From positions 1,364,001 through 1,428,000 of the forward strand of contig OY970329.1 of assembly GCA_963717375.1 (NCBI GenBank): DNA of 64,000 nucleotides, given 5' to 3'. The notes beneath the pieces were generated by a model. It was given only the letters and a program-made list of their open reading frames with translations. It made no database searches and had not been told where the DNA came from. The translations under genes were made by a program, and so were the position numbers. Source of the DNA: VRUE01 sp963717375 (GTDB lineage Bacteria; Actinomycetota; Thermoleophilia; Solirubrobacterales; 70-9). Positions 1-7,870 of the stretch are shown in pieces; position 1 is the first letter of the stretch, and each line of letters begins with the position of its first letter.

Positions 1-1
1 G

Positions 2-406
2 CTCGTCGGGATGCGGGCCAACCTCGGCCCAGGCGGCCTCCTCCTCTTCGACGTCAACGAGCTACTCGCCTATCGCACCTTCTTCGCCGAAACGGTCGTG
101 GTCGAGCGCGATGGTCGGCGGCTGGTCTGGACCGGGCTGGCGGCGCCGGATGTGACGCCGGGATCGATCTGTGAATCGCGCCTCGAGGTGATGGCCGATG
201 GGACCGACGCGGCCGCCAGCGAGGTGCCGGCGATGACTCACCGCCAGCGCCACTTCACCGAAGCGGAAGTGTTGGCGGCGCTCAAAGGAGCGGGCCTGGA
301 GTGCCTCGACGTCTACGGCATCTACACCGACGGGATCCTCAAACAGCCGCTCGACGACACGATTCACACCAAGGCGATCTACATCGCCCGCCGTGCCGGC
401 GCCTAA
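2..406 (+). CDS. Class I SAM-dependent methyltransferase, C-terminal part (5' end outside window)
   Basis: The reading frame is open from base 2, so the gene begins before the window. The visible 134 residues have the C-terminal half of a class I methyltransferase: a strand reading GGLLLFDVNE (post-motif II region), then alternating strands ending in a 'HTKAIYIARR' last strand typical of small SAM methyltransferases. The glycine-rich SAM motif lies upstream, so the substrate cannot be judged. It ends 62 bp before the next gene on the same strand. The fold is likely; the specific function is unknown. Confidence 0.65.
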   Translation, partial: LVGMRANLGPGGLLLFDVNELLAYRTFFAETVVVERDGRRLVWTGLAAPDVTPGSICESRLEVMADGTDAAASEVPAMTHRQRHFTEAEVLAALKGAGLECLDVYGIYTDGILKQPLDDTIHTKAIYIARRAGA

Positions 407-468
407 ACCACCCTTACCATCCGCTGGCTCATGCCTGAACCAGCCAGGCAGCCGAACAAAGGAGCGAG

Positions 469-1251
469 ATGCCGAGCACACCCGAAGGCGCCACGGAACC
501 ACCTGTCGCCGCAAAGAAAGAGGACAAAGAGAAGACGGGTGAATCGACCGGGGGTGTGAGCATCTCGTCGATCGGTCTGCTGGTGGCGCCGTTGATCGCG
601 GCATTGGCTGGGCTGGCGCTGACCGGGACCATAGGACGTGTACAGCGCGACGATCCGCTGGGGCTGTCGATCGCGATCGGCTTGGTGGTCGCCTCCGGAG
701 CATTCTGGGTCCTCGCCTCGAACCTGACCGCTCCGGCAGCCGGGGCAAAACGAGGAACGCTCGACATCCTGCTTCGAGTGGTCTCCGTCGTCCTCGCCGC
801 CGCCGGCTTCATCCTCGCCTTGGCCGTGGCCGTCGCGACCGCGAACAACGAGCCCAGGCCGCAGATCTCGGCGAACCTGAGCGCGGACCGCACGAGCCTG
901 ACCAGCCATGTGACTGCCTCAAACCTGCCGACAAACAACCGCCTGGCCTTCCGGGTCGACCTTCTCAACGGCTCAAACGATCAGCCTCTGTACCGCGCCT
1001 ACGTCGGCCCCAATTCCGACGGCGACGTCGATCAGACGATCACCACCCCCCTGCCCCTGAGTGGGTACTCCGAGATCGGGATCAAGGCCTATACGGGCAC
1101 GACCTCACCCTCCTGCGACGACTTCTCAGCCGTACGCGAAGACGCCACGATCGGATCCGGCACGGGCTGCGTGATCATCACGCTGCCACCAGTTGACCCT
1201 GACCCTCACAACAGTGAGGGCGGCAATAACGAACGCGCTCGCGGCGACTAG
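469..1251 (+). CDS. Membrane protein of unknown function
   Basis: 260 residues. A charged, Lys/Glu-rich N-terminal tail (about 1-30) is followed by three hydrophobic segments (about 32-54, 66-83 and 100-123). A polar C-terminal domain of about 135 residues, probably extracytoplasmic, follows; it is rich in Thr/Asn/Ser and has two Cys (around 218 and 233) that could form a disulfide. A GGAGCGAG ribosome-binding site lies just before the ATG. I recognise no family. The stop TAG shares the tetranucleotide CTAG with the stop of the convergent downstream gene. Confidence 0.7.
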   Translation: MPSTPEGATEPPVAAKKEDKEKTGESTGGVSISSIGLLVAPLIAALAGLALTGTIGRVQRDDPLGLSIAIGLVVASGAFWVLASNLTAPAAGAKRGTLDILLRVVSVVLAAAGFILALAVAVATANNEPRPQISANLSADRTSLTSHVTASNLPTNNRLAFRVDLLNGSNDQPLYRAYVGPNSDGDVDQTITTPLPLSGYSEIGIKAYTGTTSPSCDDFSAVREDATIGSGTGCVIITLPPVDPDPHNSEGGNNERARGD

Positions 1252-1673
1252 AAGACCTGGGCGTCGAGGAAGCCGGCGATCAAGACCAGCCAACCGCCGA
1301 TCTCGGCGACGATCAGAGTGGCCATGAAGGCCTCGAGGCCGCGGCCCGGGCGGCGGAACTGGTTGTCGGTATCGCGTTTCCATCCATGCACCATGTAGCC
1401 GAACACGGCGGCGTAGAAGTAGAAAGCGAGCGCGCCGGCGGCAAGCAGGTTGACCAGCACGCCCCAACCGCTCAGCTCGACAAATGTCGCCACAAGCAGC
1501 AGGGCGAAGCTGTACATCAGGGCCGCCCGGTGGGCGATGTCGGTGTACGGATGCGCCAAGCCCTCCTCCGAGGCATCCATCTGCCGGAACTTCATCACCC
1601 CCAGCAGCAGCGCCCAGAGGAACATCAGCGCCGACAGCAGGAGGACAGCCTTCGTATCGTCTCCCAGATCCAC
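1248..1673 (-). CDS. Small integral membrane protein with four TM segments
   Basis: 141 residues, almost all hydrophobic: about 8-28, 47-67, 70-95 and 115-137 are membrane-spanning, with short charged loops ('KFRQMDASEEGLAHPYTD' and 'HGWKRDTDNQFRRPGRG'). No catalytic motif is evident and I cannot assign a function. It is divergent from the VOC gene at 1703 with only 29 bp between the two starts, so the two promoters must overlap. It is convergent with the preceding membrane protein, sharing a CTAG stop. Confidence 0.7.
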   Translation of the reverse strand: MDLGDDTKAVLLLSALMFLWALLLGVMKFRQMDASEEGLAHPYTDIAHRAALMYSFALLLVATFVELSGWGVLVNLLAAGALAFYFYAAVFGYMVHGWKRDTDNQFRRPGRGLEAFMATLIVAEIGGWLVLIAGFLDAQVF

Positions 1674-1702
1674 CGGCCTTGAATACCACTTTGGAGGAAG
1701 CT

Positions 1703-2086
1703 ATGAACGCTCCGATCGCGATCACCGGCGTCGATTTCGCCACCGTCTTTGTCACCGACTATCCGGCTGCGGTCGAGTTCTACGGCAGCACCCTCGGCCT
1801 CGAGCACTCGGTCGACTACGGCAAAATTCCGGCCGGCGAGTTCGAGACCGGGAACCTGACGCTGCAGCTGTTGGACGCCGCCTCGGTCGGCCGCGAGTTC
1901 CAGCCCAGCGGTCACCCAATCGCCTTCCACGTCGAGGACGTAGAGGCGGCCCGAGCCGAGCTCGAGTCAAAGGGCGTTACCTTCCTCGCCGAGACGATGG
2001 ACAGCGGCGTCTGCCACATGGCCCACTTCACCGACCCCGACGGCAACGCCCTGATGCTCCACCACCGCTACGCGCCGCGCGACTAG
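1703..2086 (+). CDS. VOC (glyoxalase/bleomycin-resistance) family protein
   Basis: 127 residues with the two beta-alpha-beta-beta-beta modules of the vicinal oxygen chelate fold: 'VFVTDYPAAVEFYGSTLGL' (about 13-31) and 'HVEDVEAARAELESKGV' (about 74-90), ending with the hallmark 'FTDPDGNALMLHH'. This class covers glyoxalase-like, dioxygenase-like and resistance proteins; the substrate cannot be told. The ATG at 1703 is chosen because GGAGG lies 6 bases upstream; the frame is open further upstream but that part lies antisense to the previous gene. Confidence 0.85.
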   Translation: MNAPIAITGVDFATVFVTDYPAAVEFYGSTLGLEHSVDYGKIPAGEFETGNLTLQLLDAASVGREFQPSGHPIAFHVEDVEAARAELESKGVTFLAETMDSGVCHMAHFTDPDGNALMLHHRYAPRD

Positions 2087-2120
2087 CTGCGTACGCTCTT
2101 GCGCGACTTAGGATCCACGC

Positions 2121-3389
2121 ATGCCGATCTCCGAGCTGACCTCGCGCGCGGCCGTCCTCGAGGCGATCGAGGAATTTGACCGGCTGGGACGCACCGCCTT
2201 TCTGAAAGAGAACGGCTACGGAAAGGCGCGGGAGCTATTTGTTCGCCATCGCGGAAAGCTCTACGACTCAAAGGCTATTTCGGGCGTGGCGTATAGCCGC
2301 CAGTTTCCTGAGCGCAAACCTTTACGGGGAAATCTCTTCACTGGCGGCCGACTGACGTCGGGGGGAACGCTTGAGAAGCTCGGCTTCGAGGTCATTTCGC
2401 GGCCGCGGGCAGCGACCCCTCGCCTGCAAAAGAACCGCGTCTATTCATGGGAGGAACTCGGGTCGCTGTTTGACTTCAAACCCGAGTACCTCTCAACAGC
2501 GGGCGGAATGATCCCCCGCCCAAAACACGACGCGGTCCTCCTGATTACCCATCCTGCCGGCGGCAGGTCGTTCAACTACTACGACTACTGGGACGGGGAC
2601 GAGCTGATCTACACCGGTCGCGGGCAGAAAGGCGATCAGGAGCTCGCCGGTGCAAACCGCGACGTGGCGGAGAACAGCCGTGAGCTTTTGCTCTTCGAGC
2701 ACACCGACGCCAGGCGACTTCGGTTCCTCGGTCTGGCAACTTGTAAAACGCACTGGGAGACAACCGCCCCCGACCGCGACGGCGCCGATCGCCGCATCTA
2801 TCGCTTTCGGCTCCAACTCACCTCGCCGCGTGGGAACAAATCTTCGGCCCGACCTCGGGGTCGCCAGAAGAACGGGACACGCCCACGCGACGCCTCCTCC
2901 TTCAAGACTCGACCTTTCGATCCCAACCGAACATCAGCCTCGCGCAAAACCGCAAAACCAAGTGATCTCGACCAGCAGCGGGTGCTGGCTGAGAAGGCGG
3001 ACCAGGCACACCAAGCGACCCTCAAGAGCTTGGGCCTCTGGCTGGGCGAACTGGGCTGGTATGACCTCGAGGAAATCGATAGGGCCACTGATTTGGTCGC
3101 GACTAGGCCGCCCAAAAAGGCGGCAAAGCGAGTCCTCTTCGAGGTCAAAAGCATCACGATGAAAAACGAGCGAAGCCGCGTGCGCAGCGGCCTCGCTCAG
3201 TTGCTCGAATATCGCCTCTTCCTGGGTGAACCTGATGACGGTCTCTGCCTAGTGACCAACAGTCCGATTTCAGACCACCGCCTTCAACTCCTCGACTCCT
3301 TGGAGATCGGCCACCTCTACATCGAGGGCGGCAGCCCACACATCTCCGACACCGGCGCATCAAGAAACACTTTCCGGCAGCCCGACTAG
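2121..3389 (+). CDS. Putative type IV-like restriction protein: McrA-like head, SRA-like domain and PD-(D/E)XK nuclease
   Basis: 422 residues in three parts. Residues 1-95 resemble the N-terminal head domain of ScoMcrA-like proteins (YDSKAI at 48-53). Residues about 105-232 look like an SRA/YDG modified-base-binding domain (YTGRGQKGDQ at 164-173, then ANRDVAENS). After a basic, Ser/Arg-rich linker (235-285), residues 290-405 carry a PD-(D/E)XK-type nuclease core: D324, E341-V342-K343 and a Gln/Tyr helix at 360-365. The inferred role is cleavage of modified foreign DNA. No methyltransferase gene is adjacent, which suits a type IV enzyme. AT-rich codons (ATT, AAA, TTT) are commoner than in neighbours, suggesting transfer. 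The stop shares CTAG with the convergent epimerase gene. Confidence 0.75.
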   Translation: MPISELTSRAAVLEAIEEFDRLGRTAFLKENGYGKARELFVRHRGKLYDSKAISGVAYSRQFPERKPLRGNLFTGGRLTSGGTLEKLGFEVISRPRAATPRLQKNRVYSWEELGSLFDFKPEYLSTAGGMIPRPKHDAVLLITHPAGGRSFNYYDYWDGDELIYTGRGQKGDQELAGANRDVAENSRELLLFEHTDARRLRFLGLATCKTHWETTAPDRDGADRRIYRFRLQLTSPRGNKSSARPRGRQKNGTRPRDASSFKTRPFDPNRTSASRKTAKPSDLDQQRVLAEKADQAHQATLKSLGLWLGELGWYDLEEIDRATDLVATRPPKKAAKRVLFEVKSITMKNERSRVRSGLAQLLEYRLFLGEPDDGLCLVTNSPISDHRLQLLDSLEIGHLYIEGGSPHISDTGASRNTFRQPD

Positions 3390-4324
3390 CCACTCATGGC
3401 AACACCCTCGCGCCAGCTCGGGTGACGCGGCTGCCAGCCGAGCTCGCGCTTCGCCTTCTGGTTCGACGCGCCCCTGATCTCGGTCATCATCACCGCCGCC
3501 GCCTCGCCCGCCAGCAGCCGGCCGGCCCAGCGGGGTACGTGGCGGGGTGGCTTGGCGCCGAGGGCACTGGCGACTGCCGGTAGCCACTCGCGGACCGGCG
3601 CCGGCTCATCGTCGACGACGTTGTAGATGCCGGGCCGTCCGCGCTCCAGCGCGGCGACGGTCGCCTCGGCCGCGTCGGCGATGTGGACAAAGGACCAGAC
3701 GCCGGCGCCGTCTCCGACGACCGGGAACTTGCCGCGGCGGATCATCTCGGCGTTTTCTCCACCCGGGGCAAGCGAAGTGCCGGGGCCGTAGAAGCCGCCG
3801 TAGCGGAGCACGATCCCGACCGTCCAATCGGCGCCGGTAACGGCATCCTCGAGGTGGCGGATCGCCTCCAGCGAGCGCCGCATCGGAGCAACGGGCTCGG
3901 GATCGAGCGGGTCCCCCTCACCCTTCACCGGCCCGCCGCTGCGCGCGTAGGGCCAGCCGGCGAAGCTCTGAGCGACGAAGCGACGCACGCCGACCGCGTG
4001 CCCCGCCGAGAGCAGGTGGTCGGTCGCCTCGGTCCGCAGTCGGTTGGTCGGCTCGAAGGCGCGGTCGAAGTGGCGCAGGTCGAGCGAGCCCGAGAGCGCC
4101 GTCAGCTCGTGCACGATCGCCTCCGGCTCGGCTTCGGCCACGGCCCGGGCGACCGCCTCGGGGTCGAGCGCGTCGGCGACAACCGCCTCCGCCCCGAGCT
4201 CGCAGACCAGATCCGTCTTGCCGGCGCTGCGCGTCATCCCGACCACCTCGTGGCCGCCCGCCGCCAGCCGCGGCAGCAACTGCTTACCCATCGCGCCCGC
4301 CGCTCCAGCTACCAAGACCTTCAT
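3386..4324 (-). CDS. NAD(P)-dependent epimerase/dehydratase-like extended SDR
   Basis: 312 residues. The N-terminus 'KVLVAGAAGAMGKQLLP' gives the GxxGxxG dinucleotide-binding motif; 'FAGWPYARSGG' carries the catalytic-region Tyr, and the tail 'ELGWQPRHPSWREG' is typical of extended SDRs. ATG 4324 is chosen over GTG 4327 because AGGAGG is properly spaced only for the ATG. It lies 42 bp downstream of the ECF41 sigma factor gene on the same strand. ECF41 sigma factors are known to be linked to an oxidoreductase, epimerase or carboxymuconolactone decarboxylase, so this is probably its partner gene. The substrate is unknown. Confidence 0.85.
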   Translation of the reverse strand: MKVLVAGAAGAMGKQLLPRLAAGGHEVVGMTRSAGKTDLVCELGAEAVVADALDPEAVARAVAEAEPEAIVHELTALSGSLDLRHFDRAFEPTNRLRTEATDHLLSAGHAVGVRRFVAQSFAGWPYARSGGPVKGEGDPLDPEPVAPMRRSLEAIRHLEDAVTGADWTVGIVLRYGGFYGPGTSLAPGGENAEMIRRGKFPVVGDGAGVWSFVHIADAAEATVAALERGRPGIYNVVDDEPAPVREWLPAVASALGAKPPRHVPRWAGRLLAGEAAAVMMTEIRGASNQKAKRELGWQPRHPSWREGVAMSG

Positions 4325-4369
4325 CACTGCCTCCTTTCGTGGTTCCGACAGTGAGACGAGACAGCGGCC

Positions 4370-5293
4370 TCAGCTGTGACGGTTCCGCAGCGCCCGGGAC
4401 ATCAGCCCCTTGAAATCGCCGACCGGCCCCAGGTGGGCGAGCTTGTCGGGATTGACCACCGACCTGACGGCCTGGACCTGGCCATCGGCGATCTCGAGCG
4501 AGAGCACACTGAGCAGCTTGCTATCGGGGCCGAGGAAAAGCGCCCCCGGGCCTCCGTTGACCTCGACCCGGCGGATCGTGAAGCCACCGAAGCGTTCACC
4601 GTTGCGCCGGAAGCCGAGCATCGTCTTGGCAACGCGGGCGCGACCGTGCAGGGCGCGCGCCAGCGCCGGGACCTTGCCGCCACCGTCGCCGTGCAGCGAT
4701 GCCTCGGCGGCAAGCAGCCCTTCCAGGCCCTCGAGGTCGCCGTCTTCGAAGGCGTCGAAGAAGCTGGAGGCGAGGCGGTCACGCTGCTCGACCGAGGTCT
4801 CGAAGCGCGGCTCGCGGGCGCCGACGTGGCGGCGGGCGCGGACCGCGAGCTGGCGCACCGCCGCCGGGCTCTTGCCGAGGATCGCGGCGGTGCGATCGTG
4901 CGGGTAATCGAACACCTCGCGCAGGAGGAAGACCGCGCGTTCCTCCGGCGAGAGGGTCTCGAGCACGGTCAGCAGCCCGACCGAGAGCGAGTCGGCGATC
5001 TCGGCGTGGCGGGCCGGGTCCTCGTCCTCGGCGGTGAGGATCGGCTCGGGCAGCCACTCGCCGGTGTAGACCTCGCGGCGCGCCCGCGCCGAGCGCAACT
5101 CGTCGATCGCCAGCCGCGTCACCACGGTCGCGAAGAAGGCCTCCGGCGCGTCAATTCTCGCGCCCGAGTCGAGCTCGCGGTAAAGGCGGACGAAGGCCTC
5201 CTGCACCACTTCCTCGGCTTCGCTGACGCTGCCCAACATCCGGTAAGCGATCGCGAAGCCCTTCGGCCGCAGTTCTTCGAACAGCTCATCCAT
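4370..5293 (-). CDS. ECF41-family RNA polymerase sigma factor with SnoaL-like C-terminal extension (SigJ-like)
   Basis: 307 residues. Sigma region 2 spans about 1-70 and region 4 about 105-160, followed by an NTF2/SnoaL-like domain (about 165-300). Three ECF41 hallmarks are present: WLPEP in the linker (80-84), DGGGK in the extension (203-207) and NPDKL near the end (281-285). In this family the C-terminal extension, not an anti-sigma factor, modulates activity, and no anti-sigma gene is seen here. AGGAGG lies 11 bp upstream of the ATG. It is probably cotranscribed with the epimerase gene downstream; the signal is unknown. Confidence 0.93.
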   Translation of the reverse strand: MDELFEELRPKGFAIAYRMLGSVSEAEEVVQEAFVRLYRELDSGARIDAPEAFFATVVTRLAIDELRSARARREVYTGEWLPEPILTAEDEDPARHAEIADSLSVGLLTVLETLSPEERAVFLLREVFDYPHDRTAAILGKSPAAVRQLAVRARRHVGAREPRFETSVEQRDRLASSFFDAFEDGDLEGLEGLLAAEASLHGDGGGKVPALARALHGRARVAKTMLGFRRNGERFGGFTIRRVEVNGGPGALFLGPDSKLLSVLSLEIADGQVQAVRSVVNPDKLAHLGPVGDFKGLMSRALRNRHS

Positions 5294-5376
5294 GCGCTCA
5301 TCGTCCTCCTACCCGGCCGTCGCCTCTCCTAGAGCTACTGCGAGCCGACGCGGAGTGAGACGGAAGCGACGAAGTC

Positions 5377-6258
5377 CTAGCTCACGACGAAGAGACCATC
5401 TTGGTTTCTTTCCAGCTCCTGCACATGACTCAAGCCCTGCGCCGATGTCACGAGCCGCACCGAAGGCGTTGCCCTCAGTAGTGGGATCACGCGGTCGATC
5501 TCGACCCTGAGCAGGATCTGGCCGCCGTCTGGCCAGCACGCCTCCCGCTTCGACATGGCGTACCAACGCTCATTGACCACGTCGCTGAGGTGGCGACAGG
5601 CGTCGAAGTCGAGGTAAGTCCTCCCCTCACGCGTCCAGCAACCGAGCCGTTGCCGCTCCACCCCCTCAAGGCGTGGCAAGGCGAGAGCGAGCGTCCCGTC
5701 GACAGAGGCGTAACCACGCCCCAGGAGGCGCTCGACGTGACGTTGCTGCGCCTTGCGCTCGGAGCGCTGGTTGGCGCTGTCGGCGCCCCAGGCGAGTAGG
5801 CCAAGGAGCGCTCCGACCGCCAGGATGAGAACCGCGACCAGGCCCGCGTCGTCGGGCGTGGCTGTCCAGGCCGAGCTCGCGAGCCAGGCGGCGGCGGCAC
5901 CGCCGAGCAGCGCCAGCGCCAGGATCGGCCAGGCGCGCACGAATGAACCCGGGATCCGTGAGCCAACGCTGACGAAGGCGAGGAAGAAGACCGCGACGAT
6001 CAGCGGCGTCGCGGTCTGGGTCAGTTCGTGATCGCTGATCGGCTCGTTGCGATGCAGCAGCGCGACGCAAAAGTAGGCCGTCGTCGCGACGGCAGTGAGC
6101 ACGGCGATGACGACGAACACTTCAAAGACCGCGAAGCCCGCCTTGCGCCGCCCACCGAAGAAGAGGGCGAAGATCGTGCCGGCTCCGAGGGCGCCGGCAA
6201 GCGGAATCAGACCCTGCAAGGCGGCCCGGTCGCTCGGATTCAACACGTGCTCCTTCAT
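5377..6258 (-). CDS. Membrane protein of unknown function
   Basis: 293 residues from the ATG at 6258 (MKEHVLNP). Four or five hydrophobic segments fill residues about 15-165. A soluble C-terminal domain of about 120 residues follows ('RHVERLLGRGYASVDGTLALALPRLEG...', with WTREGRTYLDF and a C/W-rich 'REACWPDGGQ'). No recognised motif; the family is unknown to me. The frame is open for 26 more codons upstream, but that stretch lacks coding character. It sits 83 bp upstream of the sigma factor gene on the same strand. Confidence 0.7.
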   Translation of the reverse strand: MKEHVLNPSDRAALQGLIPLAGALGAGTIFALFFGGRRKAGFAVFEVFVVIAVLTAVATTAYFCVALLHRNEPISDHELTQTATPLIVAVFFLAFVSVGSRIPGSFVRAWPILALALLGGAAAAWLASSAWTATPDDAGLVAVLILAVGALLGLLAWGADSANQRSERKAQQRHVERLLGRGYASVDGTLALALPRLEGVERQRLGCWTREGRTYLDFDACRHLSDVVNERWYAMSKREACWPDGGQILLRVEIDRVIPLLRATPSVRLVTSAQGLSHVQELERNQDGLFVVS

Positions 6259-6356
6259 CGCTCTGCACGTATCGACCTGACAGCGCGGGTATATGAAGGG
6301 TGGGAGACCAACTCCAGCAGAGGGCATGCCCCCCACGACCCGAGCAGCATGAAATA

Positions 6357-6430
<74 letters not shown>

Positions 6431-6466
6431 GGGAGACAGGCGACTGGCGCCCGGGCGGGCATTATC

Positions 6467-7561
6467 TCAGGGTCGCTGGATTTGGAGGCGGAAGGGTCTG
6501 CTGTGGGCGCGGGTCGAGGTGATTTCGAGGCGCAGGTGGGACTGGCCGCAGACCGTGAAGTCGAGCTGGTGCAGGGGGCCGAGGCCGCGGTTGGAGCGGC
6601 GAAGGAGCCTGCCGGCGCGGCTACGAAGGGCCAACTCGTAGCCGCGCCTGTGCAGGCTGGCTGGGCGCAGGCTGACCGTCCCGTCGAGCGGCGTACTTAG
6701 GGACTCGACGGCTGCACCCTCCCCCCTGGCCGGCACTCGCCCGGCCAGCACGAAGCTGGTCCGCCCCTGCCAGGGCGTAAGCGTGTCTTCCCGAATCGCC
6801 TCGAAGGCGGCCGGGTCCGGGCGCAGCGCCGGCATGTAGCGCCACGAGACCGGGAGTTCGGGAAAGCGGAGGTGGGCGAAGGCCTCGGCGAAGGCCTCGC
6901 CCGGGTCCTCGAAGTAGTGGCTGCCCTCGTCGCCCGGCCAGAGCCGGCCGCTGCGCTTGCCCTGGCAGACGTTCTCGAGGCTGGCCCAGCGCTCGGTCCC
7001 CCAGTCGATCGCGCCGCCGAAGGGGGCCGGCATTTCGCGGTGCTGGGCGACGTGGTGCCCGTACTCGTGGGCGAGGACGAAGTCGAAGGTCGCCCCCTCG
7101 GAGTCGGCTTCTTCATAGCCACCGATGACGATCTTGTTGTCGCCGGTGAAGTAGCAGGCCTCGGCGCCGAAGCCGCAGTCGAAGCCGAGCTGGAATTCGG
7201 TGTCGAGCTGGACCGTGAGCAGTTCGACCTCGGGGCCGTGGATCAGGGTGCCGATGAAGTCGGCGACCCGCTGCGGGTCGGTGACGTTGCAGCTCTCCGC
7301 GCAATCGGCGGTGACGTCGACCGCGATCGTCGCTCCACTGCCGTCATTGATCGAGTAGCGCTGCGACGACGCGGAGGCGGATATCCGCGCCGCCGCAGCA
7401 CCGGGCTCGCCCAACACGACATCGCGCATCGGTACCGCGGGGTGCGGCACCTCGAGCGCAACGCCCGGACTGGGACGCTCGGCGGCAGCCCCTCCCGGGG
7501 CCACCAGGAGAAGAAGAGTCATGGCTATGCCCGCAAGCGCCCCCGCCGGGCGCCTGCTCAC
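6467..7561 (-). CDS. Secreted zinc metallopeptidase-like protein (HExxH)
   Basis: 364 residues. Residues 1-27 form a signal peptide ending GGAAA. HEYGHH at 165-170 gives the two zinc-binding His and catalytic Glu of a gluzincin-type site, and a later helix 'DPGEAFAEAFAH' (about 218-229) could supply the third ligand. Four Cys precede the site in pairs. The C-terminal 100 residues look like a beta-sandwich, possibly a binding domain. The likely role is extracellular proteolysis. The GTG start overlaps the TGA of a small upstream frame (GTGA); no strong ribosome-binding site is visible, so the start is less certain than the gene. Confidence 0.82.
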   Translation of the reverse strand: MSRRPAGALAGIAMTLLLLVAPGGAAAERPSPGVALEVPHPAVPMRDVVLGEPGAAAARISASASSQRYSINDGSGATIAVDVTADCAESCNVTDPQRVADFIGTLIHGPEVELLTVQLDTEFQLGFDCGFGAEACYFTGDNKIVIGGYEEADSEGATFDFVLAHEYGHHVAQHREMPAPFGGAIDWGTERWASLENVCQGKRSGRLWPGDEGSHYFEDPGEAFAEAFAHLRFPELPVSWRYMPALRPDPAAFEAIREDTLTPWQGRTSFVLAGRVPARGEGAAVESLSTPLDGTVSLRPASLHRRGYELALRSRAGRLLRRSNRGLGPLHQLDFTVCGQSHLRLEITSTRAHSRPFRLQIQRP

Positions 7562-7776
7562 GGAGCGGGACCCAGCTCTTTCATGGGGTCGCTCGCTTCC
7601 CCGGTTCCAGCCGGCACAGCGCAGGCAGCGGTTGGCATGTACGCGAGGAGCGCCATTGCGAAGGAGACGATCGTGGAGATCACGGGGCGGAACCCTGGCG
7701 CCGCCGTGAAGCTTGTCTCCACGTCAACTGAAGGACACGGTAGCGGGCATTGCGCCGGGAGAAAAGAAACCGCCAT
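7558..7776 (-). CDS. Possible small hypothetical protein (weak)
   Basis: 72 codons with one hydrophobic stretch (about 31-53). Its TGA overlaps the GTG of the peptidase gene in a GTGA arrangement, which would allow translational coupling. Against it: no Shine-Dalgarno sequence before the ATG and no recognisable motif. It could equally be untranslated leader of the peptidase gene. Confidence 0.22.
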   Translation of the reverse strand: MAVSFLPAQCPLPCPSVDVETSFTAAPGFRPVISTIVSFAMALLAYMPTAACAVPAGTGEASDPMKELGPAP

Positions 7777-7870
7777 ACCATTGCCGTACCAAAACTAAAT
7801 AGCCGCGTCTGGATGGCCAGATCTCACGCACGACACAACCGATCGAGGATCTCTTACGTAGTTGGCAGCG
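7562..7870. other. 309-bp divergent intergenic region
   Basis: This lies between the starts of the secreted peptidase (minus) and the FAD oxidoreductase operon (plus). Apart from the weak small frame noted separately it holds no gene that I can support. It must carry the promoters of both transcription units; a lower-GC patch around 7770-7860 is the likeliest place for the plus-strand promoter, but no clear -35/-10 pair stands out. Confidence 0.5.
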
